Of a stretch of 64,000 nucleotides of DNA, positions 36,837 to 46,631 are shown piece by piece (position 1 is the first letter of the stretch; every line of letters begins with the position of its first letter). This DNA comes from Enterococcus mundtii (lineage in GTDB: Bacteria; Bacillota; Bacilli; Lactobacillales; Enterococcaceae): contig NZ_CP018061.1 of assembly GCF_002813755.1 (NCBI RefSeq), forward strand, positions 676,501-740,500. Reading direction: 5' to 3'. The position numbers and the translations under genes were made by a program. The notes beneath the pieces were generated by a model. That model searched no databases and was not told the origin of the DNA. It was given only the letters and a program-made list of their open reading frames with translations.

Positions 36837-37121
36837 ATTTATATTCTTTTTATGTTACTTAATTTAATTTCACGTGCTGCATACTTTTATAGCATGATCC
36901 TAGTAGTCTATGCGTTACTATCTTGGTTTCCAGGAGGGTATCAATCTAGCCTTGGACGTATATTAGCAAAGATTTGTGAACCATATATCAGCCTATTCGA
37001 TCGTTTGCCTTTAAGATTTGGACCAATGGATTTTACTGTCTTAGCATCAATTGTCATTTTAAATCTTGCTGTCCAAGGATTGCAGCATATCGTTTTATGG
37101 ATGATTACGTTCGCTATTTAG
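36837..37121 (+). CDS. ylmG: YggT/YlmG-family membrane protein, probable ATT start
   Basis: A YggT family protein of 94 residues (89 from the first ATG) with two hydrophobic segments: ISRAAYFYSMILVVYALLSWFPGG, then FTVLASIVILNLAVQGLQHIVLW, with the conserved CEPYISLFDRLPLRFGPMDF between. Relatives help distribute nucleoids and division septa. The only ribosome binding site, AGAGGAGGAG at 36822-36831, is 6-7 nt before ATT 36837 but about 21 nt before ATG 36852. No ATG, GTG or TTG lies between them in frame, and starting at ATT restores the N-terminal length usual for the family. I therefore place the start at ATT 36837; ATG 36852 is the fallback. Confidence 0.75.
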   Translation: MYILFMLLNLISRAAYFYSMILVVYALLSWFPGGYQSSLGRILAKICEPYISLFDRLPLRFGPMDFTVLASIVILNLAVQGLQHIVLWMITFAI

Positions 37122-37156
37122 TGTAGAACAACCAGGGATATATAGGAGGGAATCAA

Positions 37157-37939
37157 GTGGATACGAATGTGTATCAGCATTTCCGAGTAGATGAACGTCC
37201 GTTTATTGACTCTGTCGGAGATTGGATCGAACAGGTCCAAAGTCAGTATGCACCTTATCTGACAGAATTTCTTGATCCAAGACAATGTTACATCTTAGAG
37301 ACCTTGATTCGCCAAAATAGTGACTTGCGTTTTCAATTATACGGTGGCTATGAGCAAGCAGAACGAAAAAGATGCTTGATTTTCCCAGACTACTATGAAC
37401 CAGTTGACGATGATTTTGAAATGTCGTTATATGAAATCCATTACCCAAGTAAATTTGCCAGTTTGAGTCATGGAAAGATTTTAGGTACACTAGTTGGCAC
37501 AGGGATTAAACGTTCTTACTTCGGTGATATTATTTCAGATGATGACCGATGGCAAGTTTTCATTGCAGACGAAATCGATCATTTTGTCGTTAATCAAGTG
37601 ACTAAAATCGGGAAAGTGGCTGTTCGCTTAGAGGAGATCAATTACACAGATATGATCTTGCCAAAAGACAGCTGGACTCAAGAAAGAGGTACGGTCAGTT
37701 CACTTAGACTGGATAGTGTGATTTCGGAAATTTATAATATTTCAAGACAGCGTTCAAAGCAGCTGATCGAATCGGGGAAAGTAAAAGTTAATTGGACAGA
37801 AAATACAAAACCGGATTTTTTGCTTGAGTTATTAGATATTGTTTCGATCAGAGGATATGGTAGAATACAAATCCAAGACCTTGAGGGGAAAACAAAGAAA
37901 GACAAGTGCAGGGTGTTGTTTGGTGTATTACGTAAATAA
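37157..37939 (+). CDS. ylmH: YlmH-type S4-domain RNA-binding protein
   Basis: A 260-residue protein. The N-terminal part (DERPFIDSVGDWIEQV, LTEFLDPRQCYILETLI, RKRCLIFPDYYEP) and the C-terminal S4 domain (about 180-245, LRLDSVISEIYNISRQRSKQLIESGKVKVNW) are those of YlmH, which binds tRNA/ribosomes and is implicated in ribosome rescue. GTG 37157 follows AGGAGGGA; no better start exists. It lies between ylmG and divIVA. Confidence 0.88.
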   Translation: MDTNVYQHFRVDERPFIDSVGDWIEQVQSQYAPYLTEFLDPRQCYILETLIRQNSDLRFQLYGGYEQAERKRCLIFPDYYEPVDDDFEMSLYEIHYPSKFASLSHGKILGTLVGTGIKRSYFGDIISDDDRWQVFIADEIDHFVVNQVTKIGKVAVRLEEINYTDMILPKDSWTQERGTVSSLRLDSVISEIYNISRQRSKQLIESGKVKVNWTENTKPDFLLELLDIVSIRGYGRIQIQDLEGKTKKDKCRVLFGVLRK

Positions 37940-37959
37940 AACAAGAAGGTGGTTTACTC

Positions 37960-38667
37960 ATGGCTTTAACTCCATTAGATATTCAAAATAAAACATTCCC
38001 AACAAAAATGCGGGGATATAATCAAGACGAAGTAGATGATTTCTTAGATTTAGTTGTTCGTGATTACGAAGAAGTAACACAAAGAAATCGTGAGTTAGAA
38101 AAAGCAGTGAAGCATTCAGAAGAAAAACTTGAATACTTCAATGAACTGAAAGATGCGTTGAATCAATCGATTATCGTGGCACAAGATACAGCCGACAAAG
38201 TAAAAACAAGCGCAAGTAAAGAATCAGAAGTGATCGTGACTTCTGCACAAAATAAAGCAGACGAAATGGTAGCAAACGCTGAAAAACGCGCACACCAATT
38301 AACAACGGATGCAGAAGAAAAAGCCCGCCGTATCTTGACAGATGCGACTGAAAAAGCAAGACAATTGGCTACAGAAACAGAAGATTTGAAAAAGAAAACA
38401 CGTGTATTCCATCAACGAATCAGCTTGATGTTGGAATCACAACTTGAACAAGTGAAAAGTCCAGAATGGGATGAAATCTTACAACCATTCTCGAGTTATG
38501 TAACAGACAGCCATGAAGTAATCAAAGAAGTTTTGGCAAAACAGCTTGACAATGAAATTGAAAGTGATGTACACTCTGAAACAGGAGTATACGAGTCTCC
38601 AGTGACTGCTTTTGATACGCAAGCAATCGATCTTTCGATCATTCCTGGAGAATACGAAGAAGAGTAG
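37960..38667 (+). CDS. divIVA: Cell division/polarity protein DivIVA
   Basis: A 235-residue coiled-coil protein sensing negative membrane curvature. The N-terminal lipid-binding domain is MALTPLDIQNKTFPTKMRGYNQDEVDDFLD; coiled coils cover about 30-165, including Ala/Glu/Lys-rich heptads (NKADEMVANAEKRAHQLTTD); the tail is acidic. AAGAAGGTGG precedes ATG 37960. It ends the division block. Confidence 0.94.
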   Translation: MALTPLDIQNKTFPTKMRGYNQDEVDDFLDLVVRDYEEVTQRNRELEKAVKHSEEKLEYFNELKDALNQSIIVAQDTADKVKTSASKESEVIVTSAQNKADEMVANAEKRAHQLTTDAEEKARRILTDATEKARQLATETEDLKKKTRVFHQRISLMLESQLEQVKSPEWDEILQPFSSYVTDSHEVIKEVLAKQLDNEIESDVHSETGVYESPVTAFDTQAIDLSIIPGEYEEE

Positions 38668-38689
38668 AACAGAAAAGCATTTTGACATT

Positions 38690-38885
38690 CTTAAAGCGAG
38701 CCAATGACAGTGTAAGATTGGTAAGACCCTGCAAAGTGAAAGATCCTCTACTTGATTTATTTCTGAACGACAGTAAGAAATAGCGGCTGACCTCGTTATC
38801 GGTCTTCGAGAGTTACGATTGTAACTAAATTTGGGTGGTACCACGGCATGTTCGTCCCTAGGATGAACATGCTTTTTTGCGTTCT
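38690..38885 (+). promoter_or_regulatory. T-box riboswitch of ileS
   Basis: A T-box leader: the T-box itself is TGGGTGGTACCACGG (38832-38846), followed by the terminator hairpin GCATGTTC/GAACATGC (38846-38853 and 38865-38872) with six T. The upstream stem I region includes AAGT...ACTT enclosing ATC (38743-38745), a candidate isoleucine specifier. Uncharged tRNA-Ile would stabilise the antiterminator and allow ileS transcription. Confidence 0.88.
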
Positions 38886-38911
38886 GTAAACTATAGTTAA
38901 GGAGTGTTTGT

Positions 38912-41704
38912 ATGAAAATGAAAGAAACCTTGCAACTAGGAAAAACAAGTTTTCCTATGCGTGGGAATTTGCCGAACCGTGAAGGTGAGTGGCAAAAAGA
39001 ATGGGAAGAAAATCAAATCTATCAACAAAGACAAGCGTTGAATGAAGGCAAACCAAGCTTTATTCTTCATGATGGTCCTCCGTATGCAAACGGAAATATC
39101 CATTTAGGGCATTCTTTAAACAAAATTAGTAAAGATATCATCATCCGTTCAAAATCAATGTCTGGTTTTCGTGCGCCGTACGTTCCCGGTTGGGATACGC
39201 ATGGCTTGCCGATTGAGCAAGTCTTGACGAACAAAGGAATCAAAAGAAAAGAAATGACGATGGCTGAATACTTGGAAAAATGTCGTGAATACGCCCTTTC
39301 ACAAGTAGACAAACAACGGGAAGACTTTAAACGTTTAGGTGTTGCTGGTGATTGGGAAAATCCTTATGTCACTTTAGATCCTTCCTATGAAGCTGCACAG
39401 ATCCGTGTGTTTGGTAAAATGGCTGAAAAAGGGTATATCTACAAAGGATTAAAACCAATTTACTGGTCACCATCTAGTGAATCCTCATTAGCTGAAGCTG
39501 AAATTGAATATAAAGATGTCAAATCTCCTTCTATCTATGTCGCTTTCACTGTGAAGGATGGCAAAGGTCTTTTAGAAGAAGATACTGCTTTCGTTATTTG
39601 GACAACGACACCATGGACATTGCCAGCTAACCAAGGGATTGCTGTAAACCCAACATTTACGTATGTCTTAGTAGAAGCTGATGGTCGCAAATTTGTTGTT
39701 GCCAAAGATTTGATGGAAACGGTGCAACAGGCAATTGGCTGGGAAACAGTCGTAGTCTTAAAAGAATTTGCAGGACAAGAGATGGAATACATGACAGCGA
39801 CACATCCATTCTATGATCGTGAATCTTTAGTGATCTTAGGAGATCACGTGACCTTGGATGCAGGTACTGGATTAGTCCACACCGCACCTGGACACGGGGA
39901 AGATGACTATATTGCAGGAAATCGTTACAAATTACCTGTGGTTTCGCCAGTTGATTCTAAAGGTGTATTTACGGATGAAGCACCTGGATTTGAAGGAATC
40001 TTTTATGACAAAGCAAATCCAATGATCACGGATCTATTACAAGAAAAAGGTGCCTTGTTGAAATTGGATTTCTTCACCCATAGTTACCCACATGACTGGC
40101 GTACTAAAAAACCTGTCATTTATCGTGCAACACCACAATGGTTTGCTTCAATCAATGATTTCCGCCAAAATATTCTTGATGAAGTGGAAAAAGTTGATTG
40201 GATCATTCCATGGGGAAAAACACGTCTTTACAATATGGTACGTGATCGCGGCGATTGGGTCATCTCACGCCAACGTGCTTGGGGCGTCCCACTACCAATT
40301 TTTTATGCTGAAAATGGCGAAGCGATCATTACACCTGAGACTATTGAACATGTCGCTGAATTATTTGCGGCCCATGGCTCAATCATTTGGTTTGAAAAAG
40401 AAGCGAAGGACTTACTACCTGAAGGCTTTACGCATCCAGGATCGCCAAATGGCGAATTCACTAAAGAAACAGATATCATGGACGTCTGGTTTGATTCAGG
40501 TTCTTCTCATGAAGCTGTTTTACGTCAACGCCCTGAGTTATCTTTCCCAGCAGATATGTATCTTGAAGGTTCAGATCAATATCGTGGTTGGTTCAATTCA
40601 AGTATCACTACAAGTGTAGCGATCAATGGTGTTGCGCCATACAAATCAGTTTTATCCCAAGGCTTCACGTTAGATGGCGAAGGTCGAAAAATGAGTAAAT
40701 CATTAGGCAATACGATCGTTCCAGATAAAGTGATCAAACAATTTGGTGCGGATATTCTACGTCTATGGGTATCTAGTGTGGACTACGAAGCAGATGTTCG
40801 TGTGTCTATGGATATTTTAGGACAAGTTGCTGAAGTTTATCGGAAAATCCGAAATACGATGCGTTTCCTATTAGCAAATACGGATGATTTTGACCCTAAG
40901 AAAGATGCAGTAGCGTATGAAGATCGTCGTTCAGTTGATAAATATATGACAGTTCGTTTAAATCAAGTCATCAAAGAAATTCGTGAAGAAGGATATGATA
41001 AGTATAACTTTATGCAAATCTATCGCACAGTGATGAATTTCTTAACAGTTGATCTTTCTTCTTTCTATCTTGATTTTGCAAAAGATGTTGTTTATATTGA
41101 AGCAGAAAATGATCATCAACGTCGTTGTATGCAAACTGTTTTTTACGAAACAGCTGTTTCATTAACAAAATTATTGACACCAATCATTCCTCATACAACA
41201 GAGGAAATCTGGTCATTCTTAAAAGAAGAAGAAGCTTATGTTCAATTAAGTGAGCTACCAGGATATGTTGAATATGCGAACCAAGATGAGTTGTTAGATA
41301 CATGGGCGGCCTTCATGGATTTCCGTGATAAAGTCTTAAAAGCACTAGAAGAAGCAAGAAATAGTAAATTGATCGGAAAATCATTAGAAGCAAAATTAAC
41401 GATCTATCCGAATCAACAAGTGAATCAATTATTGACAGCAGTTGCTGCTGACATTCCTCAGTTATTGATCGTCTCACCAGACTACTTTACGATTATGCCA
41501 GAAAACACTGAAGCGCCTGAAAATGCTTTAGTCTTTGATGATGTAGCGATTTTAGTCGAAAAAGCAGAAGGTGAAACGTGTGATCGTTGCCGTCAAATCC
41601 GTAAAGATGTTGGAACTGATGAAAAATTACCACACTTATGCGGACGTTGCGCACAACTTGTTGAAGAATTCTATCCAGAAGCAGTCGCAGAAGGTTTTGA
41701 ATAA
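38912..41704 (+). CDS. ileS: Isoleucyl-tRNA synthetase
   Basis: A 930-residue class I synthetase. HIGH is HLGH in [22 protein letters not shown] is in [11 protein letters not shown]; the editing domain (about 190-400) includes [17 protein letters not shown] and the hydrolytic region [16 protein letters not shown]. The anticodon domain follows and a C-terminal zinc ribbon has CDRC and CGRC. TAAGGAGTG precedes ATG 38912; ATG 38918 is possible. It is controlled by the T-box immediately upstream and closed by a strong terminator. Confidence 0.96.
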   Translation: MKMKETLQLGKTSFPMRGNLPNREGEWQKEWEENQIYQQRQALNEGKPSFILHDGPPYANGNIHLGHSLNKISKDIIIRSKSMSGFRAPYVPGWDTHGLPIEQVLTNKGIKRKEMTMAEYLEKCREYALSQVDKQREDFKRLGVAGDWENPYVTLDPSYEAAQIRVFGKMAEKGYIYKGLKPIYWSPSSESSLAEAEIEYKDVKSPSIYVAFTVKDGKGLLEEDTAFVIWTTTPWTLPANQGIAVNPTFTYVLVEADGRKFVVAKDLMETVQQAIGWETVVVLKEFAGQEMEYMTATHPFYDRESLVILGDHVTLDAGTGLVHTAPGHGEDDYIAGNRYKLPVVSPVDSKGVFTDEAPGFEGIFYDKANPMITDLLQEKGALLKLDFFTHSYPHDWRTKKPVIYRATPQWFASINDFRQNILDEVEKVDWIIPWGKTRLYNMVRDRGDWVISRQRAWGVPLPIFYAENGEAIITPETIEHVAELFAAHGSIIWFEKEAKDLLPEGFTHPGSPNGEFTKETDIMDVWFDSGSSHEAVLRQRPELSFPADMYLEGSDQYRGWFNSSITTSVAINGVAPYKSVLSQGFTLDGEGRKMSKSLGNTIVPDKVIKQFGADILRLWVSSVDYEADVRVSMDILGQVAEVYRKIRNTMRFLLANTDDFDPKKDAVAYEDRRSVDKYMTVRLNQVIKEIREEGYDKYNFMQIYRTVMNFLTVDLSSFYLDFAKDVVYIEAENDHQRRCMQTVFYETAVSLTKLLTPIIPHTTEEIWSFLKEEEAYVQLSELPGYVEYANQDELLDTWAAFMDFRDKVLKALEEARNSKLIGKSLEAKLTIYPNQQVNQLLTAVAADIPQLLIVSPDYFTIMPENTEAPENALVFDDVAILVEKAEGETCDRCRQIRKDVGTDEKLPHLCGRCAQLVEEFYPEAVAEGFE

Positions 41705-41714
41705 AAGTTAGTAA

Positions 41715-41750
41715 AAAACAACCAAACACATTTTGTGTTTGGTTGTTTTT
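41715..41750. terminator. Bidirectional terminator between ileS and zwf
   Basis: AAAACAACCAAACACA (41715-41730) pairs perfectly with TGTGTTTGGTTGTTTT (41734-41749); T-tracts lie on both strands for the convergent genes. Confidence 0.9.
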
Positions 41751-41795
41751 ATTACATCAAAGAGTATTTTTAAGCGAATAGCAAATGATTGGTCA

Positions 41796-43316
41796 CTAAT
41801 CCAATTTACCGCGTTCACGGTACCAATGATCTGGTTGCCAGATCCATTCGAAACCGTCTTTTTCTAAAAGCTCGAATGCTGCTTCAGGACCCATAGAACC
41901 AGCTTTATAATTTGGGAAATCTGGTTGTACTTGATCCCAAACTTGGCGGATCACGTCAACGATATGCCAAGATTGTGCGACTTCTTCCCAATGAGAGAAG
42001 TTGGTGCTATCACCGTTCAATGCATCTAACATAAGCTTTTCATACGCTTCAGGACTATTTTCGACCATTTCAGCACTATTGCGATATTCCAGTTTGATTG
42101 GATCGGTGGCGAAGCCTTGACCAACTTTTTTTCCATTTAATGTAAATGAAAAACCTTCTGTTGGTTGAATATAGATAGTCAAAACATTTGGTGGTAACGT
42201 TGGATCATTACAAGGTTCGTCGATCGATGTTTTAAATACATTGACAGGTACTTGTTTAAAGACAATATTGATTCGTGTACCTTTTTCAGTAAGACGTTTC
42301 CCAGTACGTACATAAAACGGTACGCCAGACCAACGGAAATTATCGATCGTAAATTTTCCAGCAACAAATGTTTCAGTTGTCGATTGTGGATCAACGTTGT
42401 CTTCTTCACGGTAGCCTTTGAATGTCTGATCATCTAATTGACCTGCAGCATATTGCCCACGTACAAAATTTTCTAAGACTTCTTTTTTTTCATAAATACG
42501 AATAGCTTTTAACGCTTTGATTTTTTCTGATCTGATTTCTTTTTCGGAAAAGGCAACAGGCGGTTCCATCGCGAGTAATGCTAATACTTGAAGGATATGA
42601 TTTTGGACCATGTCTTTTAACGCACCGCTGTGGTCATAGTAGCCGCCACGATCTTCGACACCTAAACTTTCACCAAAAGTGATCTGGATGTTGTCGATGT
42701 AACGATTGTTCCATTGAGACTCAAAAATATTATTGGCAAAGCGAATCGCAGAGATATTTTGAATCATTTCTTTACCTAAGTAATGGTCGATACGGAAAAT
42801 ATCGTCTTCTGGAAAGGCTTGTCGAATTTTTTCATTCAATTCAAATGCAGAATGGAAATCAGAACCAAAAGGTTTTTCGATAATCAATCGGTTGAAGCCA
42901 GTTTCAGTGATGATTTTCTGAGATTTCAAATGTGAAACGATCGTGCCGAAAAATTGAGGAGCCATAGCTAAATAGTACATTCGATTACCATTCAAGTGGT
43001 ATTTTTCATCTAAACGATCAGATAATTCTTTTAATGTTTGGTAATGAGAAGAATCATTGACATCATGAGATTGATAATAAAAATGGCTAGCAAATCGTTC
43101 GGCTTCTTCGGCAGAAGGATTTAATGTTTCGATTGTTCCTTTAACCACTTCACGATAGTGTTCATCACTCCAAGGACGACGTGCTGTACCGATCACAGCA
43201 AAATGTTCACTCAAGTTACCTTTTTTGTATAAACGAAAAAGTGAAGGATACAATTTACGTTGTGCTAAATCTCCTGTACCGCCAAATATAGTAAATAATA
43301 CGTTTTTTTCATTCAT
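41796..43316 (-). CDS. zwf: Glucose-6-phosphate 1-dehydrogenase
   Basis: A 506-residue NADP-dependent enzyme, first step of the oxidative pentose phosphate pathway. The coenzyme site is FGGTGDLAQRKLYPSLF near the N-terminus; the substrate site RIDHYLGKEMIQN carries the catalytic His region; FYVRTGKRLTEKGT follows. GGAGAT lies before ATG 43316. It starts 17 bp after the DtxR-type gene on the same strand, so the two are probably co-transcribed. The pairing of zwf with this regulator after ileS is also the E. faecalis order. Confidence 0.95.
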   Translation of the reverse strand: MNEKNVLFTIFGGTGDLAQRKLYPSLFRLYKKGNLSEHFAVIGTARRPWSDEHYREVVKGTIETLNPSAEEAERFASHFYYQSHDVNDSSHYQTLKELSDRLDEKYHLNGNRMYYLAMAPQFFGTIVSHLKSQKIITETGFNRLIIEKPFGSDFHSAFELNEKIRQAFPEDDIFRIDHYLGKEMIQNISAIRFANNIFESQWNNRYIDNIQITFGESLGVEDRGGYYDHSGALKDMVQNHILQVLALLAMEPPVAFSEKEIRSEKIKALKAIRIYEKKEVLENFVRGQYAAGQLDDQTFKGYREEDNVDPQSTTETFVAGKFTIDNFRWSGVPFYVRTGKRLTEKGTRINIVFKQVPVNVFKTSIDEPCNDPTLPPNVLTIYIQPTEGFSFTLNGKKVGQGFATDPIKLEYRNSAEMVENSPEAYEKLMLDALNGDSTNFSHWEEVAQSWHIVDVIRQVWDQVQPDFPNYKAGSMGPEAAFELLEKDGFEWIWQPDHWYRERGKLD

Positions 43317-43333
43317 TATTTGGGTAATCTCCT

Positions 43334-43981
43334 TTACAGTTTATCGACAAAAATTGTGCTGGCGGCTTTAAAGCTGACAGGAATTTTTTTGGTTTTATTT
43401 TGGATGGTGATTGGTCCTTCATAGGCCGCTACATCAGTGATTTCATAAGTTTCATCAATATTGACATCGATTGTGACTAAATAGTCTAATAATTCCTTTT
43501 CATCAAGGACACGAGCGATCCGAATTTTTGTACCGACTGGATAGGATTCAAGTGTTTGACGACGCTCTTCATGGACAACCTGTTCTTTTTCAGGAATAAT
43601 GCCTCCGTGAGGACAATGTTTAGGATGATTTAAATAACTTTCTAAATGATCCGCAAGTTGTTCAGAAGTCACATGCTCAAGTACTTCTGCATCGTCATGG
43701 ACTTCATTCCAGTTGTAATCTAAATGTTCGACTAAAAAAACTTCCCATAATCGATGTTTACGTATCAGGCTACTTGCTTTTATCAGTCCACTATCAGTCA
43801 ATTGTACACCTTGGTAAGGAGAGTGTTCGACTAGTTTTTCTTTGACGAGTTTAGAAATCATTTCGCTTACTGAAGCAGGTGACACTGCTAGGCTAGAAAC
43901 GATTTGTTTATTGTTGACTTTAGTTGTGTCACCGCCTAATTCCAGAATGATTTTTAAATAATCTTCTCGGTTTGGTGTCAT
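43334..43981 (-). CDS. DtxR/MntR-family metal-dependent repressor
   Basis: A 215-residue regulator: N-terminal winged helix (NREDYLKIILELGG...NNKQIVSSLAVSPASVSEMISKLVKEKLVEHSPYQGVQLT), a dimerisation/metal domain with His and Glu ligands (HRLWEVFLVEHLDYNWNEVHDDAEVLEHVTS, HPKHCPHGGIIP) and a C-terminal FeoA/SH3-like domain. It should sense Mn(II) or Fe(II). Metal and targets cannot be read from sequence. It is upstream of zwf in one transcription unit. Confidence 0.88.
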   Translation of the reverse strand: MTPNREDYLKIILELGGDTTKVNNKQIVSSLAVSPASVSEMISKLVKEKLVEHSPYQGVQLTDSGLIKASSLIRKHRLWEVFLVEHLDYNWNEVHDDAEVLEHVTSEQLADHLESYLNHPKHCPHGGIIPEKEQVVHEERRQTLESYPVGTKIRIARVLDEKELLDYLVTIDVNIDETYEITDVAAYEGPITIQNKTKKIPVSFKAASTIFVDKL

Positions 43982-44356
43982 ATGCGATCATCCTTTCATG
44001 GTAAGAAACCATCACTTGTAAGTGTAACAAAAAAAACACAAATTGACTATTTTATGAGAAAAAAATAGGACGGAAATGTCGGTTTTTTTTTCGTATTCAA
44101 TCGTTCGTCCATCTTTCCAAGTAGTTGTTTGAGATGTGCAGTGATCAAATAGCCACTAGTTGAAAAGTACTTTGATCTTATCATAGCATAATTTGTTCGA
44201 TCGTTGTGACCTAGAGGAAGTTGCATGGATGAAACTTGTAAAACGAGACAAAGAGTTTAGAAAACAGCAATTTTCTAAACCCTTCGTCTTGTTTTTATAA
44301 AAAAGAAGTACGTTAATGAAGTAATTGGCAGTGTATCATCTACTAAGCTAGGATAA
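43982..44356. other. Intergenic region
   Basis: About 375 bp. The left half should contain the reverse-strand promoter of the DtxR-type gene (AT-rich, with an imperfect CACTTGTAAGTG dyad near 44010-44025). The right half holds the terminator of the DUF4828 gene. I see no gene. Confidence 0.5.
44242..44296 (-). terminator. Terminator of the DUF4828 gene
   Basis: A long imperfect hairpin: ACGAGAC and GTTTAGAAAA (44242-44264) pair with TTTTCTAAAC and GTCTTGT (44271-44292). T-rich stretches lie on both sides. Confidence 0.7.
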
Positions 44357-44701
44357 TCATGATTTTTTTGATAACAAATAAGCGGAATCGTTTGCTTCAT
44401 CGTACAGTAACATGTCGTTGTAAGAAAACGTTAGGTAAAAGCCGTACTGATCTCTAACTATCAATTTTTCGGAAGTAACTTCGACTAATAGTGTTCCTAA
44501 AGAACGGTCATCAAGCCAAAAAGAATAATCAGAATGAATGGTCAGTTCATGGTGTGTTTGGCTGGTATCTGTAAATGACCAAGTTCCACAGTATTTATCC
44601 AGATGATCGACCTGTGCTTCTTTCTTTTTATGATCAAGTACTTTTTTTCCAGCAAGTGTTGCGATACCGGCAAGTAGGATATAGAGGATTCTTTTTTTCA
44701 T
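44357..44701 (-). CDS. DUF4828 protein
   Basis: A 114-residue protein with a basic N-terminus and one N-terminal hydrophobic segment (RILYILLAGIATLAGKKVL), possibly a membrane anchor, then a small beta-rich domain (YCGTWSFTDTSQTHHELTIHSDYSFWLDDRSLGTLLVEVTSEKLIVRDQYGFYLTFSYNDMLLYDEA). This fits the DUF4828 family of lactic acid bacteria. ATG 44701 has AAGGAG at 8 nt; the GTG at 44710 overlaps that site. Function unknown. Confidence 0.75.
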   Translation of the reverse strand: MKKRILYILLAGIATLAGKKVLDHKKKEAQVDHLDKYCGTWSFTDTSQTHHELTIHSDYSFWLDDRSLGTLLVEVTSEKLIVRDQYGFYLTFSYNDMLLYDEANDSAYLLSKKS

Positions 44702-44873
44702 TTTTTCCACTCCTTTGTCTTCATTTATGATAAAAGCATATTTTGCTTATTGTCCCTTTTCTTATAGTTTACTAAAGAACGTGCATGATTTCTCTAAGAC
44801 TTTCGACTGGTTTTTCAAGTGTTTTTAGTAAAAATATGGTAGGATACAGTAGTAGGGAGACAGGTGATCACTA

Positions 44874-45602
44874 TTGGAGTACCAAGATGTTGAAATTGCT
44901 TACTTCATTGAAAGACCAAATCGCTTTATTTCTTTTTGTTTGAACAAAAAAGGAGAAGTAGTCAAAACCCATGTTAAGAATACAGGTAGAGGCAAAGAGT
45001 TATTGCTTCCTGGTGCAGAGGTGGCGTTAGTACACATTCCTGGAACAAAGCGTAAAACTGCGTATGATCTGATTGCTGTTAAAAAAGAGCAGCAGTGGTT
45101 CAATATCGATAGTCAGTTACCAAACCGATTAGCGGTTGATGGGATTTTAGATGGGACGATCCACTTACCAAATTTAAATGGTGATATTGTGTTCTACAAA
45201 CGTGAAGTGACCTTTGGCAAGTCTAAATTCGATATTTATTTAGAAACAAGTTGCGGACAAAAAGCATTTGTAGAAGTCAAAGGGATGACTCTGGAAAACA
45301 AAGCAATAGGTGCTTTTCCCGATGCACCGACCATTCGTGGACTTAAACACGTCAATGAATTGATCCGCGCGCATCAAGAAGGCTATGAGGCCTATATTCT
45401 TTTTATTGCACAATTTGAACACTTGCATCAAGCAACGATCCATGAGCAGATGCAACCAGAATTAGCCACTGCTTTTCGTTTGGCTCAGCAAGCAGGTGTT
45501 CAAGTAATCGTATATAATTGTCAAGTAACAGAAAAACAAGTGGTATTGAAACAAGCAATCCCATTTGACCTAAATACAGTTTTTGAAGATCCTAATTTAT
45601 AG
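44874..45602 (+). CDS. sfsA: SfsA-family DNA-binding/nuclease-like protein
   Basis: A 242-residue SfsA protein, named for sugar fermentation stimulation in E. coli. Family blocks are ERPNRFISFCLNKKGEVVKTHVKNTGRGKELLLPGAEVAL, FGKSKFDIYLE, AFVEVKGMTLE (a PD-(D/E)xK-like Glu-x-Lys) and FPDAPTIRGLKHVNEL. The start is TTG 44874, with AGGTGAT at 6 nt; no ATG or GTG gives a full N-terminus. An oxidoreductase gene follows after 15 bp. Confidence 0.88.
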   Translation: MEYQDVEIAYFIERPNRFISFCLNKKGEVVKTHVKNTGRGKELLLPGAEVALVHIPGTKRKTAYDLIAVKKEQQWFNIDSQLPNRLAVDGILDGTIHLPNLNGDIVFYKREVTFGKSKFDIYLETSCGQKAFVEVKGMTLENKAIGAFPDAPTIRGLKHVNELIRAHQEGYEAYILFIAQFEHLHQATIHEQMQPELATAFRLAQQAGVQVIVYNCQVTEKQVVLKQAIPFDLNTVFEDPNL

Positions 45603-45617
45603 AAAGAAGGCGTAAAG

Positions 45618-46631
45618 ATGATCCATTTAGGTATAATCGGCACAAATTGGATTACCCATCAATTTGTTCAAGCAGCATTAGCGACACGTAAGTATGAATT
45701 AACAGCTGTTTATTCAAGACATTTAGAAAAGGCGCAACAATTTGGCGCAGAATATGAAGGCGATATCGCATTCGCAACAGATTTAACTGTTTTTTTTGAG
45801 TTAGAACATATGGATACCGTCTATATTGCTTCGCCAAACAGTTTGCATTTTCAACATGCGAAGCAAGCAATTTTGGCTGGAAAAAATGTAATTGTAGAAA
45901 AACCGGCATTTAGTACGCCAAAAGAAATGGAAGAAATCATTCATTTAGCCAATCAAGAGAAAGTCTTTTTCTTTGAAGCCGCGCGAAATATCCATGAAGC
46001 TGGGTTTAAAAAAATTGCTGAATTTTTACCTTTGAAAGATGAGATCATTGGCGCGAATTTCAGCTATATGAAATATTCTTCTCGTTATGATCAAGTGTTA
46101 GATGGGGAAGAACCGAATATTTTCTCTCCGCGTTTTTCAGGTGGCGCAATGATGGATCTCGGCGTTTACCTCGTTTATGCAGCTGTAGGTTGGTTTGGCA
46201 AGCCGCAAGAAGTTCATTATTTCCCTAGAAAAATAGCCACAGGCGTTGATGGATTAGGTTGGGGAATTTTAAGATATGCTACTTTTGATGTGGCAATCCA
46301 ACCGGGCAAGATCGGTGATTCGTATCTACCTTCTGAGATTTATTTCAATAGTGGAACAGTGATCATGAATGGCGTCAATGCAATTGAGCAAGCAGAATAC
46401 CATGATCGTAACCACGAACAAATCGAAAAATTAGAGATCGTTGCTTCTGAAAATCCAATGAGTGAAGAGGCAGAAGATTTTGCGAATGTGATCATGAATC
46501 CTAAAGATCCACAATGGGGATTACAGTATGAAGAATGGGTCGAACTTGCACGAAACGTGAATCAAGTCGTTTATGATTTGCGAATCAGTGGAGGGATCGA
46601 ATTCGATGCAGATAAAGAGGGAACTGAGTAA
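45618..46631 (+). CDS. Gfo/Idh/MocA-family oxidoreductase
   Basis: A 337-residue NAD(P)-dependent dehydrogenase. The Rossmann segment begins HLGIIGTNWITHQFVQAAL; the signature VEKPAFSTPKE contains the conserved EKP with its catalytic-type Lys; the C-terminal alpha/beta domain includes GGAMMDLGVYLVYAAVGWFG. Substrate cannot be told. AAGAAGG precedes ATG 45618. The following helicase starts on its stop codon (TAATG). Confidence 0.87.
   Translation: MIHLGIIGTNWITHQFVQAALATRKYELTAVYSRHLEKAQQFGAEYEGDIAFATDLTVFFELEHMDTVYIASPNSLHFQHAKQAILAGKNVIVEKPAFSTPKEMEEIIHLANQEKVFFFEAARNIHEAGFKKIAEFLPLKDEIIGANFSYMKYSSRYDQVLDGEEPNIFSPRFSGGAMMDLGVYLVYAAVGWFGKPQEVHYFPRKIATGVDGLGWGILRYATFDVAIQPGKIGDSYLPSEIYFNSGTVIMNGVNAIEQAEYHDRNHEQIEKLEIVASENPMSEEAEDFANVIMNPKDPQWGLQYEEWVELARNVNQVVYDLRISGGIEFDADKEGTE

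Noticed and set aside
40092..40619. 175-residue frame within ileS
   Set aside because: Out-of-frame shadow of a strongly conserved synthetase gene.
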